In this document: in pieces, positions 26,764-34,849 of the stretch
How the letters are laid out: each line of letters opens with the position of its first letter
How positions within the stretch are numbered: the stretch's first letter is position 1
Source: Nigerium massiliense
GTDB taxonomy: Bacteria > Actinomycetota > Actinomycetes > Propionibacteriales > Propionibacteriaceae
Assembly: GCF_000826085.1 (NCBI RefSeq)
Contig: NZ_CCYM01000003.1
Coordinates: forward strand, 1,377,816 to 1,441,815
Direction: 5' to 3'
DNA: 64,000 nt
Translations under genes and position numbers: made by a program
Notes under the pieces: generated by a model
The model's input: the letters and a program-made list of their open reading frames with translations, nothing else
Database searches by the model: none
Told to the model about the DNA's origin: nothing

Positions 26764-26914
26764 TCGCCCATGGTCGCACGCCGACAAGCGCCTTCGCGCC
26801 GCGAGCGGCACCCGACGCCGCACGAGCGTCCGTCTCCGCGCGGGTGGACGAGCGCCCGTCAAAGCGCCGCGGTCGGCCCCAGCCGGCCCGCGCGTCCGGG
26901 TGCAGAATGGGGCC

Positions 26915-27214
26915 ATGCTTGTTGCGTTCTCCGTCTCCCCCAGCGGCGGCCCCGGTGCCGGCGACTCTGTCTCCGAGGCCGTGGCGGCCGCGGTGCGCAT
27001 CGTCCGCGAGTCCGGCCTGCCGAACCGCACCGACTCCATGTTCACCACGATCGAGGGCAGCTGGGACGAGTGCATGGACGTCGTCCGGCGGGCGACCGAA
27101 GCCGTCGGCGAGTACGGCACCCGGGTCTCGCTCGTGCTGAAGGCCGACATCCGCCCCGGCCACACGGGCGAGATCACCGGCAAGCTCGAGCGCCTCGAAA
27201 GCCACCTGGCGTGA
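26915..27214 (+). CDS. MTH1187/YqgV family thiamine-binding protein
   Basis: A 99-aa ferredoxin-like-fold protein of the DUF77/YqgV family, shown in other bacteria to bind thiamine or its pyrimidine part. The pattern MLVAFSVSP near the N-terminus, TTIEGSWDECMDVV in the middle and SLVLKADIRPG is typical. ATG 26915 fits the family start. Its stop overlaps the GTG start of the GNAT gene. No TPP riboswitch was seen upstream. Confidence 0.88.
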   Translation: MLVAFSVSPSGGPGAGDSVSEAVAAAVRIVRESGLPNRTDSMFTTIEGSWDECMDVVRRATEAVGEYGTRVSLVLKADIRPGHTGEITGKLERLESHLA

Positions 27215-27771
27215 GGTTCAGCCTCGACCCGCTATCCCACGACGAGGTTCCCGCCTACGTGCAGGCGCACCTGGCGATGACGGTGGTCACCTACGCGCAC
27301 CTGGTCGGGCCCGAGTTCGCGGCCAACCGCTGGTCGGAGGTCGAGCCCCGCATCGCCGAGGTGCACCACGAGATCGACGACGCCGACCGCGCCGAGGCGG
27401 CGGGCGAGACCTACCGCCGCCACCTGGTCGCCCACAACGACCTGGGCGGCATCGTCGGCGTGATGGCCGTCGGAGGCGGCGTCGAGCAGTGGGAATTCGA
27501 CGAGATCAGCGACCGGTGGACGCCGCCCGCGATCGACTACGCGCTGGGGCATCTGTACACCGTCCCCGGCATCCACGGCACCGGGCTGCCGCAGCAGATG
27601 TTGGACGCCGGGCTGCCCGACCGCCGACCCGCCTTCCTGTGGTGCATCGCCGACAACGCCCGCGCGGTGGCGTTCTACCGGCGCAACGGCTTCGTCCCCG
27701 ACGGCCTGGCCGTCGCGGCCGGCGACTGGTGGTCTTCTCTGCCGATGATCCGGATGGTCCGGCAGGGCTGA
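27211..27771 (+). CDS. GNAT family N-acetyltransferase
   Basis: A 186-aa acetyl-CoA-dependent acetyltransferase, acceptor unknown. The fold is visible as the central strand ALGHLYTVPGIHGTGLPQQML (motif A, acetyl-CoA binding) and the final FLWCIADNARAVAFYRRNGFVPDG, the usual motif B. GTG 27211 overlaps the previous stop (GTGA), giving translational coupling with the thiamine-binding protein. Confidence 0.87.
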   Translation: MRFSLDPLSHDEVPAYVQAHLAMTVVTYAHLVGPEFAANRWSEVEPRIAEVHHEIDDADRAEAAGETYRRHLVAHNDLGGIVGVMAVGGGVEQWEFDEISDRWTPPAIDYALGHLYTVPGIHGTGLPQQMLDAGLPDRRPAFLWCIADNARAVAFYRRNGFVPDGLAVAAGDWWSSLPMIRMVRQG

Positions 27772-27914
27772 GGCGCCGGACGGTGCGCCGCGGCTGAGCC
27801 CCGCCGCTCTGGGGCGTCCGCGGGCCGGGGGCACCCCATTGACGCGGGACGGCGGCGGCCTCCAGCATGGGCTCCACCGGCCGCATGCCGGCCACGACCC
27901 GGAAGGGGATGACC

Positions 27915-28313
27915 ATGCGCGTCATCGACCTGGCCCAGATCCCGCGGATGGAGATCGACCAGTACGGCAGCCGCGGCTTCCACTGGGGGTGGCTGACCCG
28001 CGAGGGTCACATGGGCCATTCCGTCGCCCGGCTCGAGCCCGGCGGCCGCATCGGCCGGCACCCCACGGTCGGCAACCAGCTGATGATCGTGGTCGCGGGC
28101 GTCATCGAGGCCAGCGGCGAGGACGGCCACGGCGAGCGCGTCGAGCAGGGGCAGGCCGTCGTGTGGGATCACGGCGAACAGCACGCGACCGTCGCCACCA
28201 GCGAGGGCGCGCTCCTCGTCCTCATCGAGGGGGCCTTCGCCACGTGGCCCGACACCGCCCAGGTGCCGACCGCCCAGGACCTCGACGAGGACGCCTCCGC
28301 GCCGGAGCGTTGA
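27915..28313 (+). CDS. cupin-domain protein
   Basis: A 132-aa single-domain cupin. Motif 1 is HSVARLEPGGRIGRHPTVGNQLMIVVAG, in which the second metal-binding His of the classical motif appears to be Asn, and motif 2 is WDHGEQHATVA. Substrate unknown; similar small cupins are sugar-binding or quercetinase-like. ATG 27915 has GGAAGGGG six bases upstream; ATG 27909 is too close to that site. Confidence 0.8.
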   Translation: MRVIDLAQIPRMEIDQYGSRGFHWGWLTREGHMGHSVARLEPGGRIGRHPTVGNQLMIVVAGVIEASGEDGHGERVEQGQAVVWDHGEQHATVATSEGALLVLIEGAFATWPDTAQVPTAQDLDEDASAPER

Positions 28314-28367
28314 TCCGGCCATTCCGAGATGACCCGCCGGTGACGGGACAGGGTCCATGATGGGGCG

Positions 28368-29381
28368 GTGACCGAACACGACACCGCCTCGGCGCTGCGC
28401 CTGACGAGCTCTGTGTGGCGCGAAGGCAGCGTCATCGCGCAGGACGTCCGGGCGGACGAGATCATCGAGCTCGCCCACGACCCGGATTCCCTCATCTGGG
28501 TCGACCTCGTCTCGCCCACCTGGGACCAGCTCGACCCGATCGTCCGCGGGCTCGGGCTGCCGTCGTCCGCCACCGAGGACGCCCTCGCCCCGCACGAGCG
28601 CGTCAAGCTGACCCGGCACGACGAGTACCTGTTCTTCACGGTCTACGGCACCGACTACACCCCGGCCCACGCGGACGAGCTGTTCGGCACCGTCCGCACT
28701 TCCCGCGTCTCCGGGATCGTCCTGCCGTCCGCGCTCGTCACGATCAGGCTCGACGACGGCTTCGACCTCGACGAACTGCGCGCGCGGTGGGCGGACGCGG
28801 ACGACCTCGAGCGGCACGGCGCGGGGACGCTGGTCTACAACCTGCTCGACATGGTCGTGGACCAGCACTTCGCCACCATCCAGTCCCTGGATGACGCGGT
28901 CGAAGACCTCGAGGAGTCCCTGTTCGCCCAACAGCGCACCGGCAACACGTTCCAGCGCCAGGTCTACGAGCTGCGCAAGAACCTGGTGACGCTGCGCCGG
29001 GTCGTCCTGCCGATGCGCGACGTGGTCAACGGGCTGCTGCGGCACCAGCACGTGGCCGGCGACGACTTCCAGACCCTGTACGAGGACCTCAACGACCACG
29101 TGTTGCGCGCGTCCGAGTGGACCGACTCGCTGCGCGACCTGTCGTCGTCGTTGTTCGAGACGAACCTCTCGCTGCAGGACGCCCGGCTGAACATCGTGAT
29201 GAAGAAGCTGTCCGGCTGGGCGGCGATCATCGCCGTCCCCACCGCGATCACCGGGTGGTTCGGGATGAACGTCCCCTACCCCTTCTTCGGCCAGCCGGCC
29301 GGGTTCTGGCTGAGCGCCGGGCTGATCCTCGCGATGAGCGTGGGGCTGTACGTGACGTTCAAGCAGCGCGATTGGCTGTGA
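28368..29381 (+). CDS. corA: CorA family magnesium/cobalt transporter
   Basis: A 337-aa divalent cation channel of the plasma membrane. It has a large cytoplasmic N-terminal alpha/beta domain, a long stalk helix region (about 170-275), two C-terminal membrane helices and the signature GMN (299-301) at the end of the first. GTG 28368 gives the family-length protein. Mg is the likeliest ion. Confidence 0.93.
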   Translation: MTEHDTASALRLTSSVWREGSVIAQDVRADEIIELAHDPDSLIWVDLVSPTWDQLDPIVRGLGLPSSATEDALAPHERVKLTRHDEYLFFTVYGTDYTPAHADELFGTVRTSRVSGIVLPSALVTIRLDDGFDLDELRARWADADDLERHGAGTLVYNLLDMVVDQHFATIQSLDDAVEDLEESLFAQQRTGNTFQRQVYELRKNLVTLRRVVLPMRDVVNGLLRHQHVAGDDFQTLYEDLNDHVLRASEWTDSLRDLSSSLFETNLSLQDARLNIVMKKLSGWAAIIAVPTAITGWFGMNVPYPFFGQPAGFWLSAGLILAMSVGLYVTFKQRDWL

Positions 29382-29473
29382 CGGACGCCCCCAGGGCGCT
29401 CGATCGTCCCGGCGACCCTCGGCGGCGGTGTGTCACGCCGGAGGCGCGGCGCGCGAAAACTAAACTGTTGTTC

Positions 29474-29569
29474 ATGCCGATCACGAACCCTGACCTCGGT
29501 CCCGGACGCCGCGCCGTCGGCATCCTGGTGATCATCGCCGCCCTCGCCGTCGCCCTCGTGGGCGCCTGA
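29474..29569 (+). CDS. small single-pass membrane protein, 31 aa
   Basis: MPITNPDLGPGRRAVG followed by a hydrophobic segment ILVIIAALAVALVGA to the stop. A TAAACT box (possible -10) lies about 7 bases upstream of the ATG and no Shine-Dalgarno is visible, which suggests leaderless translation. It sits 9 bp upstream of the thioesterase and may share its transcript. Function unknown; coding status rests on composition and position only. Confidence 0.5.
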   Translation: MPITNPDLGPGRRAVGILVIIAALAVALVGA

Positions 29570-29578
29570 CCCCCGACG

Positions 29579-29938
29579 ATGAGCGGGTTCATCGACCACA
29601 TCGGGATCGACGGTTCGGGCGAGCATCAGACGCTCCGCACGGACGAGCGGCATCGCAACGCGAGCGGCGGCGTCCAGGGCGGGGTCATCGCGACCCTCAT
29701 GGACACCGCGATGGGCCGGGCCGTCAGCGAGGGCCTCGACGAAGGCCGGGTCGCGATGACCCTGCAGCTGTCGATCAGCTACCTCAACCGCGCCGAGGTC
29801 GGCGACGTGTTGACGGGGATCGGGCGCGTCCGCAAGCGCTCGAAAGAGATCACCTTCGTCGACGCGGACGTGGTGAACCAGGACGGCGTCGAGGTCGCCC
29901 ACGGAACCGCGACGTTCACGAGCACGCAGCCGCGCTGA
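29579..29938 (+). CDS. PaaI-type hotdog-fold thioesterase
   Basis: A 119-aa acyl-CoA thioesterase-like protein. The hotdog helix motif RNASGGVQGGVIATLMDTAMG and the strand LQLSISYLNRAEVGDVL match the PaaI/YbgC-like group, which cleaves aryl- or acyl-CoA esters as tetramers. Substrate unknown. It ends 38 bp from the convergent LysE gene. Confidence 0.88.
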   Translation: MSGFIDHIGIDGSGEHQTLRTDERHRNASGGVQGGVIATLMDTAMGRAVSEGLDEGRVAMTLQLSISYLNRAEVGDVLTGIGRVRKRSKEITFVDADVVNQDGVEVAHGTATFTSTQPR

Positions 29939-29976
29939 TCGCGCAGCCCTTCGCCGTCCAGGCCCCACGGGGACGC

Positions 29977-30582
29977 TCAGCCGATCGCCAGGCGGAGCGC
30001 GACCAGCACCATCACCACGCCGACGCAGACGTCCAGGACGCGCCAGGTTCCGGGCCGGTTGAGCGGACGCGCGAGCGCCCGGGCGCCCAGGCCCAGCCCG
30101 GTGAACCACAGCACGGACGCGGCCATCGCGCCGGTCGCGAAGTGCCAGCGCAGATCCCCGTGCTGGTTGGCCAGGTTGCCGAGCATCACGACGGTGTCGA
30201 GGTAGACGTGCGGGTTGAGGTAGGTCAGCGAGAGCGCCGTCCCGACGGCGCTCCCCAGGCTGAGGCGACCCGCGTCGGGCGCGTCGGCGGCGTCCAGGCG
30301 CCCGGCGTGGAGAGCGGAGCGGAAGCTGTTGAACGCGAACCACAGCAGGTAGGCGACGCCGCCCCAGCGCAGCACCTCCAGCACCCAGCCGGCCCGCTGC
30401 ACGACGGCGCCGATGCCGAGCGTCCCGAGGGCGATGAGCAGCACGTCGCTCAGCGCGCACACCGCGACGATGGGGACGATGTGCTCGTTGCGGATGCCCT
30501 GGCGCATCACGTACGCGTTCTGCGCGCCGATCGCGACGATCAGCGCCAGCCCTGTTGCCAATCCGGTGAGCCAGGCGTCCAT
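29977..30582 (-). CDS. LysE/ArgO family amino acid exporter
   Basis: A 201-aa membrane protein with about six hydrophobic segments and the N-terminal LysE motif AIGAQNAYVMRQG plus the conserved TYLNPHVYLDTV of helix 4. Members export basic amino acids (lysine, arginine). Neither the usual LysR-type regulator LysG nor any regulator is adjacent. Confidence 0.92.
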   Translation of the reverse strand: MDAWLTGLATGLALIVAIGAQNAYVMRQGIRNEHIVPIVAVCALSDVLLIALGTLGIGAVVQRAGWVLEVLRWGGVAYLLWFAFNSFRSALHAGRLDAADAPDAGRLSLGSAVGTALSLTYLNPHVYLDTVVMLGNLANQHGDLRWHFATGAMAASVLWFTGLGLGARALARPLNRPGTWRVLDVCVGVVMVLVALRLAIG

Positions 30583-30591
30583 GACGGAAGG

Positions 30592-31095
30592 CTACGGCCT
30601 CGGCTCGGGCGGCTCGTGCCCCGGCGGCGGTGGCGGCGGGATCGACTCCAGCGAGGGGGAGGACTCCGGCCAGAGCAACAGCACCGGGCAGGGCGCGTGG
30701 TCGACGACGAACCGGGTGTGCTTGCCGAGGCTCTGGGGGCCGAGCCGGCTGCGGTCGCCATCGCGGGCCAGCACGAGAAGGTCCGCGGTGGCGGCCTGCT
30801 CGGTGATCAGCCGCTCGGGGCGTCCGGTCAGGCTGAGCCGTTCGCAGGGGCGGCCGAGCCGGGACGCCGCGCGCTCCAGGACGTCCTGGGCGGCCTCGTC
30901 GCTGACGGCCGCGAGACGATCCGCGGGGCGGCGCCCGTAGCCGCGCCCCATCAGGCCGTCCATCAAGCCGCGCGGCACCTCCTCATGGCTGTCACGGGCG
31001 TGGACGAGCGTGATCGAGTCCCCAGCGGGCCTCGACCGGACCGCATCGATGCAGGCCGGCCACGTGGCCTCCTGCACCCAGATCAGGATCTTCAT
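30592..31095 (-). CDS. universal stress protein family / nucleotide-binding protein
   Basis: A 167-aa USP-fold protein: ITLVHARDS early, and ADLLVLARDGDRSRLGPQSLGKHTRFVVDHAPCPVLLL near the end, close to the ATP-binding G-2x-G-9x-G-S/T motif though altered. The C-terminal tail is proline-rich. A GAGG site precedes the ATG. It lies 9 bp from lysE on the same strand. Confidence 0.8.
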   Translation of the reverse strand: MKILIWVQEATWPACIDAVRSRPAGDSITLVHARDSHEEVPRGLMDGLMGRGYGRRPADRLAAVSDEAAQDVLERAASRLGRPCERLSLTGRPERLITEQAATADLLVLARDGDRSRLGPQSLGKHTRFVVDHAPCPVLLLWPESSPSLESIPPPPPPGHEPPEPRP

Positions 31096-31120
31096 CGGTG
31101 ACCTCCTCGTCGTGACGTCC

Positions 31121-32374
31121 TCATCGTGGCAGCAGCGTCAAGGCGCCCCACAGGGCCGCGGTGCCGAGCAGCAGCCCCAGCGGGACGGTGACGAGGCCGA
31201 GCACGGTGAACCGGCCGACCTCGGTCTCGTGGTCGTGGGAGTGGACGATACGGCGCCACAGCAGCGTCGCCAGCGAGCCCACATAGGTGAGGTTGGGCCC
31301 GACGTTGACGCCGATCAGGACGGCGAGCACCGGTCCGACCCCGGCGTCGGCGACGAGGGGCAGCATCACCAAAATGGCCGGCAGGTTGTTCACCACGTTG
31401 GCCAGCACCGCGGCCATGAACGCGAGCAGGACCAGGGTGAGCAGGCCGTCGCCGCGCGGTACCAGGTGACCGACGGCGTCCGCCAGGCCGTGGTCGACGA
31501 CCCCGCGGACGACGACGCCCAGCGACAGCACGAACGCGACGAACCCGACGTTCGCCGACGTCAGCACGCTCATGACGGTGGACCGCTTGGCGGCGATGCT
31601 GATGGCGCCGAGCACCAGGACGCCGGCGAAGGCCGCGACCGCCGCCTCGACGCCCAGCGCGGAGCACACCAGGAACCCGACCAGGGTCAACGCCAACACC
31701 GCCACCGCGGCCACCGGCACCTTCACCTTCTCGTCGGGGACGGGTTGCGCGTCGCCCGCGGAGACCGAAAGGTCGCCCCGGAACGCGACCCGGAACGAGA
31801 CGTACTCCACGGCGATGACGACGAGCCACGGCGCCGCCATCACCAGCGCGAACCGGGCGAAGTCGAGGCCGGTGGCCTCGAGGGCGAGCAGGTTCGTGAG
31901 GTTCGAGACGGGCAGCAGCAGCGACGCGGAGTTGGCCAGATGCGCGCAGGCGTACAGGTGCGGCCGCGCCTTCACCCCCACCCGGGACGCGGTCGCGAAC
32001 ACCACGGGGGTGAGGAGCACCACCGTGGCGTCCAGGCTCAGCACCGCGGTGGTCAGCGAGGCGACGAGGAACACGAGCCCGAGCAGCCGGGTAGCCGAGC
32101 CCCGGGCGCCCCGCGCCATGGCCTGCCCCGCCGCCTTGAACAGACCCTCGCGGTCACACAGGTCGGCGAGCATCAGCACCGCGGCGAGAAACGCGGCGAC
32201 CGGCGCCAACCGGCCGAGCTCTTCGAGCAGGGATGGGATCGGCACCACGCCGGTGAGCACCAGCAACGCCGCGACCGGGACCGCCGCGGCCGCCTCGGGC
32301 AGCCCCTTCGGCCGGACCACCGCGAACGCCAGCACGACCACGAGCCCCGCGATGGCCGCGACCTCAGCTCCCAT
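31121..32374 (-). CDS. ArsB/NhaD-superfamily permease (SLC13-like)
   Basis: A 417-aa transporter with about 11 hydrophobic segments, of the ion transporter superfamily that includes arsenite and Na+/H+ permeases. Motifs: LSLDATVVLLTPV, ANSASLLLPVSNLTNLL and, near the end, ANVVNNLPAILVMLPLV...GVNVGPNLTYVGSLATLLW, the duplicated re-entrant loops of the family. There is no ars operon around it, so arsenite specificity is not established. GGAGG lies right upstream of the ATG. It is followed by the USP gene. Confidence 0.88.
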   Translation of the reverse strand: MGAEVAAIAGLVVVLAFAVVRPKGLPEAAAAVPVAALLVLTGVVPIPSLLEELGRLAPVAAFLAAVLMLADLCDREGLFKAAGQAMARGARGSATRLLGLVFLVASLTTAVLSLDATVVLLTPVVFATASRVGVKARPHLYACAHLANSASLLLPVSNLTNLLALEATGLDFARFALVMAAPWLVVIAVEYVSFRVAFRGDLSVSAGDAQPVPDEKVKVPVAAVAVLALTLVGFLVCSALGVEAAVAAFAGVLVLGAISIAAKRSTVMSVLTSANVGFVAFVLSLGVVVRGVVDHGLADAVGHLVPRGDGLLTLVLLAFMAAVLANVVNNLPAILVMLPLVADAGVGPVLAVLIGVNVGPNLTYVGSLATLLWRRIVHSHDHETEVGRFTVLGLVTVPLGLLLGTAALWGALTLLPR

Positions 32375-32624
32375 CCCACCTCCGATGCCGCGCAGAGCCT
32401 AGCGCCCCCCGCGCCAGTGTGGGGCGCGTTGGTGCCGGCGCCACGCCTTCTGCGACTGTCCGCGCGCAGTGGCCCGGCGCGATCGGGTCGGGCGTCCCTG
32501 GACGTGCCCGGGCTGACGACACAGTCGGACGGACTCCACGGTTCCGCTGCATCGCTTCCAACCTCCTCTAGGGTGTGCGCTGGCAGGGTCGATCGACGGC
32601 CCTCGACGAGAAGGGACACCCCCG
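32375..32624. other. 250-bp intergenic region with putative promoter of the DUF2853 gene
   Basis: Noncoding between divergent genes. A TAGGGT box near 32570 (after CTCC) is a plausible -10 and GAGAAGGGA lies 9 bases before the DUF2853 ATG. No conserved RNA structure was recognised. Confidence 0.35.
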
Positions 32625-32945
32625 ATGGCTACTGATTGGGCAGCCGACGTCAAGAAGCACGCTCCCGGAGCCGACGACGCCGTCGTCGCGAAGCTCGTGA
32701 GCACCTATCGCCTGGTGATGAGCAACACCGACACCGCCTACGTCGCTTTCGGCGACAAGGAGGAGCTGAAGACCGTCCGCGAGAACTTCCTGAAGAAGAA
32801 GCTCGGCCTGACGCAGTCGGACGACGAGCTCGACAAGGCGATCGCCGAGGTCGGCGCCGAGCTCAAGGGCGTCAACCGCAGGAGCCGCATCACCGTCTAC
32901 TACCTGCTCGCCGACAAGTTCGGCAAGCTCGGCGTCTTCAAGTAA
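32625..32945 (+). CDS. DUF2853 family protein
   Basis: A 106-aa helical cytoplasmic protein with the family core FLKKKLGLTQSDDELDKAI and VGAELKGVNRRSRITVYYLLADKFGKL. Function unknown; it is rich in Lys, Asp and Glu, unlike its Arg-rich neighbours, which suggests high expression. It has its own promoter region and is closed by a very strong hairpin. Confidence 0.88.
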   Translation: MATDWAADVKKHAPGADDAVVAKLVSTYRLVMSNTDTAYVAFGDKEELKTVRENFLKKKLGLTQSDDELDKAIAEVGAELKGVNRRSRITVYYLLADKFGKLGVFK

Positions 32946-32963
32946 GTCGCCGCTAGTCACGCT

Positions 32964-33000
32964 CGAGGGGGCGTCCACCAGCGCGGTGGACGCCCCCTCG
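32964..33000 (+). terminator. hairpin terminator after DUF2853
   Basis: Sixteen perfect base pairs (CGAGGGGGCGTCCACC / GGTGGACGCCCCCTCG) with a 5-nt loop, 18 bp after the stop codon. Confidence 0.85.
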
Positions 33001-33041
33001 CTTCGCGTGTCCCCGGCCCCGTTCAGAGGTCGGGAGGAACG

Positions 33042-33070
33042 AAAAACCCCTAGCCACGGGGCCAGGGGTT
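33042..33070 (-). terminator. Rho-independent terminator of tRNA-Thr
   Basis: On the minus strand AACCCCT and AGGGGTT form the outer stem with an inner GGCC/GGCT-type stem, followed by a run of five T. It lies just downstream of the tRNA 3' end and is the only classical U-tract terminator seen in the window. Confidence 0.8.
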
Positions 33071-33073
33071 GGG

Positions 33074-33149
33074 TGGAGCCACCTATCGGATTCGAACCGA
33101 TGACCTACGCTTTACGAGAGCGTCGCTCTACCGACTGAGCTAAGGTGGC
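33074..33149 (-). tRNA. tRNA-Thr (anticodon CGT)
   Basis: A complete cloverleaf of 73 nt plus encoded CCA. Acceptor stem GCCACCT pairs with AGGTGGC, the D arm is AGCTCAGTCGGTAGAGC, the anticodon stem ACGCT/AGCGT encloses CTCGTAA with anticodon CGT (reads ACG), and the T loop is GGTTCGAATCC with stem ATCGG/CCGAT. No duplicated tRNA 3' end was found, so no integrated element is indicated. Confidence 0.97.
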
Positions 33150-33212
33150 GCGGCCGACGAGGCCGGTGCACCACTATAGCGGGGCGCTCGACCGGCGGCG
33201 AAATCGGCCCGC

Positions 33213-34823
33213 TCACGAGCAGGTCAGCCCAGCCTTCGGCACGATGCCGGCGTTCAGGTAGTCGCGAACGGCGGTGTCGATGCAGGCGCTCTTGCCGCCG
33301 TAGGCGACGTGCCCCTCCCCCTCGAACGTCACCAGCACCGACGACCTCAGGTGCCTGGCCAGGTCGACGGACTCCTCGTAGGGCGTCGTGGGGTCGTTGC
33401 GCCCGCCGACGACGACGATCGGCGGGGCGCCCGCGCCGTCCACCTTCTCCAGCGGTCCCGCGGTCTTCACCGGCCACTGCGCGCACATCACCTGCGGGCC
33501 GTAGAGGTAACCGAAGAACGGGGCGCGCTGCCGATCGATCGCCCACTGCCGCTCGGCCTGCTCGACGGTGGTGGGGCGGGCGTCCGCGCACTGGATCGCC
33601 TGGAACGGTCCGAGCAGGCCGCCGTAGTTCCCCTCCTTGTCGCGCCCGTACAGCTCGTCGGCGGCCATCATCAGCATCCGGCCGTCGCCGTGGCGCAGCC
33701 TGTCGAGCGCGGTGTCGAGGACGGGCGTGGCCAGCGTCCCCGCGTAGAGCATCGCGGCCATGCCGGTCGCGGCGCGGCTCTGCGTGAGTTGGCGGTCCCC
33801 GACAGCGACGGGGTGGGCGTCCAGGTCGTCGAGCAGCTTCCGGATGGACCCGATCACGTCGGCGCGGCTCGTGCCCCAGCGGCAGCCGCCGAGCAGGCAG
33901 GCGTCCGCGAAGGAGTTCAGCGCGCGGTCGAAGCCGAGCGTCGGGGTGATGCCAGCGGTCCCGGTGACGTCCACGCCGGCGTCCAGCACGAGGCGGCCGA
34001 CGCGTCCGGGGAACAGCTGGGCGTAATAGGCGCCGAGCATCGTGCCGTAGGACTGGCCGACGTAGGTGACCCGGGTCTCCCCCAGCGCGGCGCGGATGAT
34101 GTCGAGGTCGCGCGCGTTCTCCTGCGTCGAGATGTGCGCCAGGACGTCGCCGCTGCCCCGCAGGCACGAGTCCGCGAAGGCCTTGGTGCCGCGCAGCAGC
34201 TCGGCGCGCTCGGCCGCCGACTCCGGGGAGAGGTCGAGGGCCAGGAAGCGCTCAGCCGCGGCCCCGTTCGCGCACTGCAACGGAACGGAGCTGCCGACGC
34301 CGCGGGGGTCCCAGCCGACGATGTCGTAGCGCTCGAGCCCCTTGGACGAGAACAGCGACACGTACCCCGTACCGGACCCGCCCGGCCCGCCGGGGTTGAC
34401 GAACAGCGACCCCAGCCGGGGGCCGGCCTTCGCCTTCCGGCGCGCGAGGCCCAGCTCGATGCTGCGCCCCCGCGGGATGGCGTAGTCCAGCGGGACGCGC
34501 ACCGTGGCGCATTCCAGGGCCACGTCGGTGCCGCAGCGCTGCCAGGTGGGCCGCTGGGCGTAGAACTCCCGCAACGCGGACGCCTCCGCCGGCAGCGGCG
34601 CCAGGGACGCCGACCCGGACGGCGGCGGTGTCGGAGCCGTCGGCACCGGGACCAGGGGCGGATTGCTCGGCGAGGCGGCGGACGTCGGTGCCGGGGTGGC
34701 GACGGCCGGGGACGCGGCCGTGCTTGGCACCGGAGAGGACGCCGTCGGCGCCGGGCCGCCGGTGGCACAGCCGGTGAGCAGGACGAGCGCGGCCAGCCCC
34801 GCCAGTGCCCGACGCCCGCTCAT
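33213..34823 (-). CDS. alpha/beta hydrolase lipoprotein (TAP-like tripeptidyl aminopeptidase family)
   Basis: Exported 536-aa serine hydrolase. The N-terminus is a lipoprotein signal with lipobox LLTGC (Cys19), then a ~60-residue Pro/Ser/Ala linker. The fold shows NPGGPGGSG (oxyanion region), the nucleophile elbow GQSYG (Ser258), VVVGGRNDPTTP with the catalytic Asp and GEGHVAYG with the catalytic His. C-terminal TAP-like domain present. Family members release N-terminal peptides or hydrolyse esters outside the cell. ATG 34823 has GAGGG six bases upstream. It ends near tRNA-Thr. Confidence 0.93.
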   Translation of the reverse strand: MSGRRALAGLAALVLLTGCATGGPAPTASSPVPSTAASPAVATPAPTSAASPSNPPLVPVPTAPTPPPSGSASLAPLPAEASALREFYAQRPTWQRCGTDVALECATVRVPLDYAIPRGRSIELGLARRKAKAGPRLGSLFVNPGGPGGSGTGYVSLFSSKGLERYDIVGWDPRGVGSSVPLQCANGAAAERFLALDLSPESAAERAELLRGTKAFADSCLRGSGDVLAHISTQENARDLDIIRAALGETRVTYVGQSYGTMLGAYYAQLFPGRVGRLVLDAGVDVTGTAGITPTLGFDRALNSFADACLLGGCRWGTSRADVIGSIRKLLDDLDAHPVAVGDRQLTQSRAATGMAAMLYAGTLATPVLDTALDRLRHGDGRMLMMAADELYGRDKEGNYGGLLGPFQAIQCADARPTTVEQAERQWAIDRQRAPFFGYLYGPQVMCAQWPVKTAGPLEKVDGAGAPPIVVVGGRNDPTTPYEESVDLARHLRSSVLVTFEGEGHVAYGGKSACIDTAVRDYLNAGIVPKAGLTCS

Positions 34824-34849
34824 TCGTTCCCTCACCGCGGCCGGCGCGG

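Noticed and set aside
26764..26914. TPP riboswitch before the thiamine-binding protein gene
   Set aside because: The conserved CUGAGA and ACCUGAUC-type boxes could not be found in the 151-bp gap.
31121..32374. Arsenic resistance locus
   Set aside because: The permease belongs to the ArsB/NhaD superfamily, but there is no arsR, arsC or acr3 nearby, so arsenite transport is not supported.
33074..33149. tRNA-Thr as attachment site of an integrated element
   Set aside because: No direct repeat of the tRNA 3' end, no integrase and no compositional change on either side.
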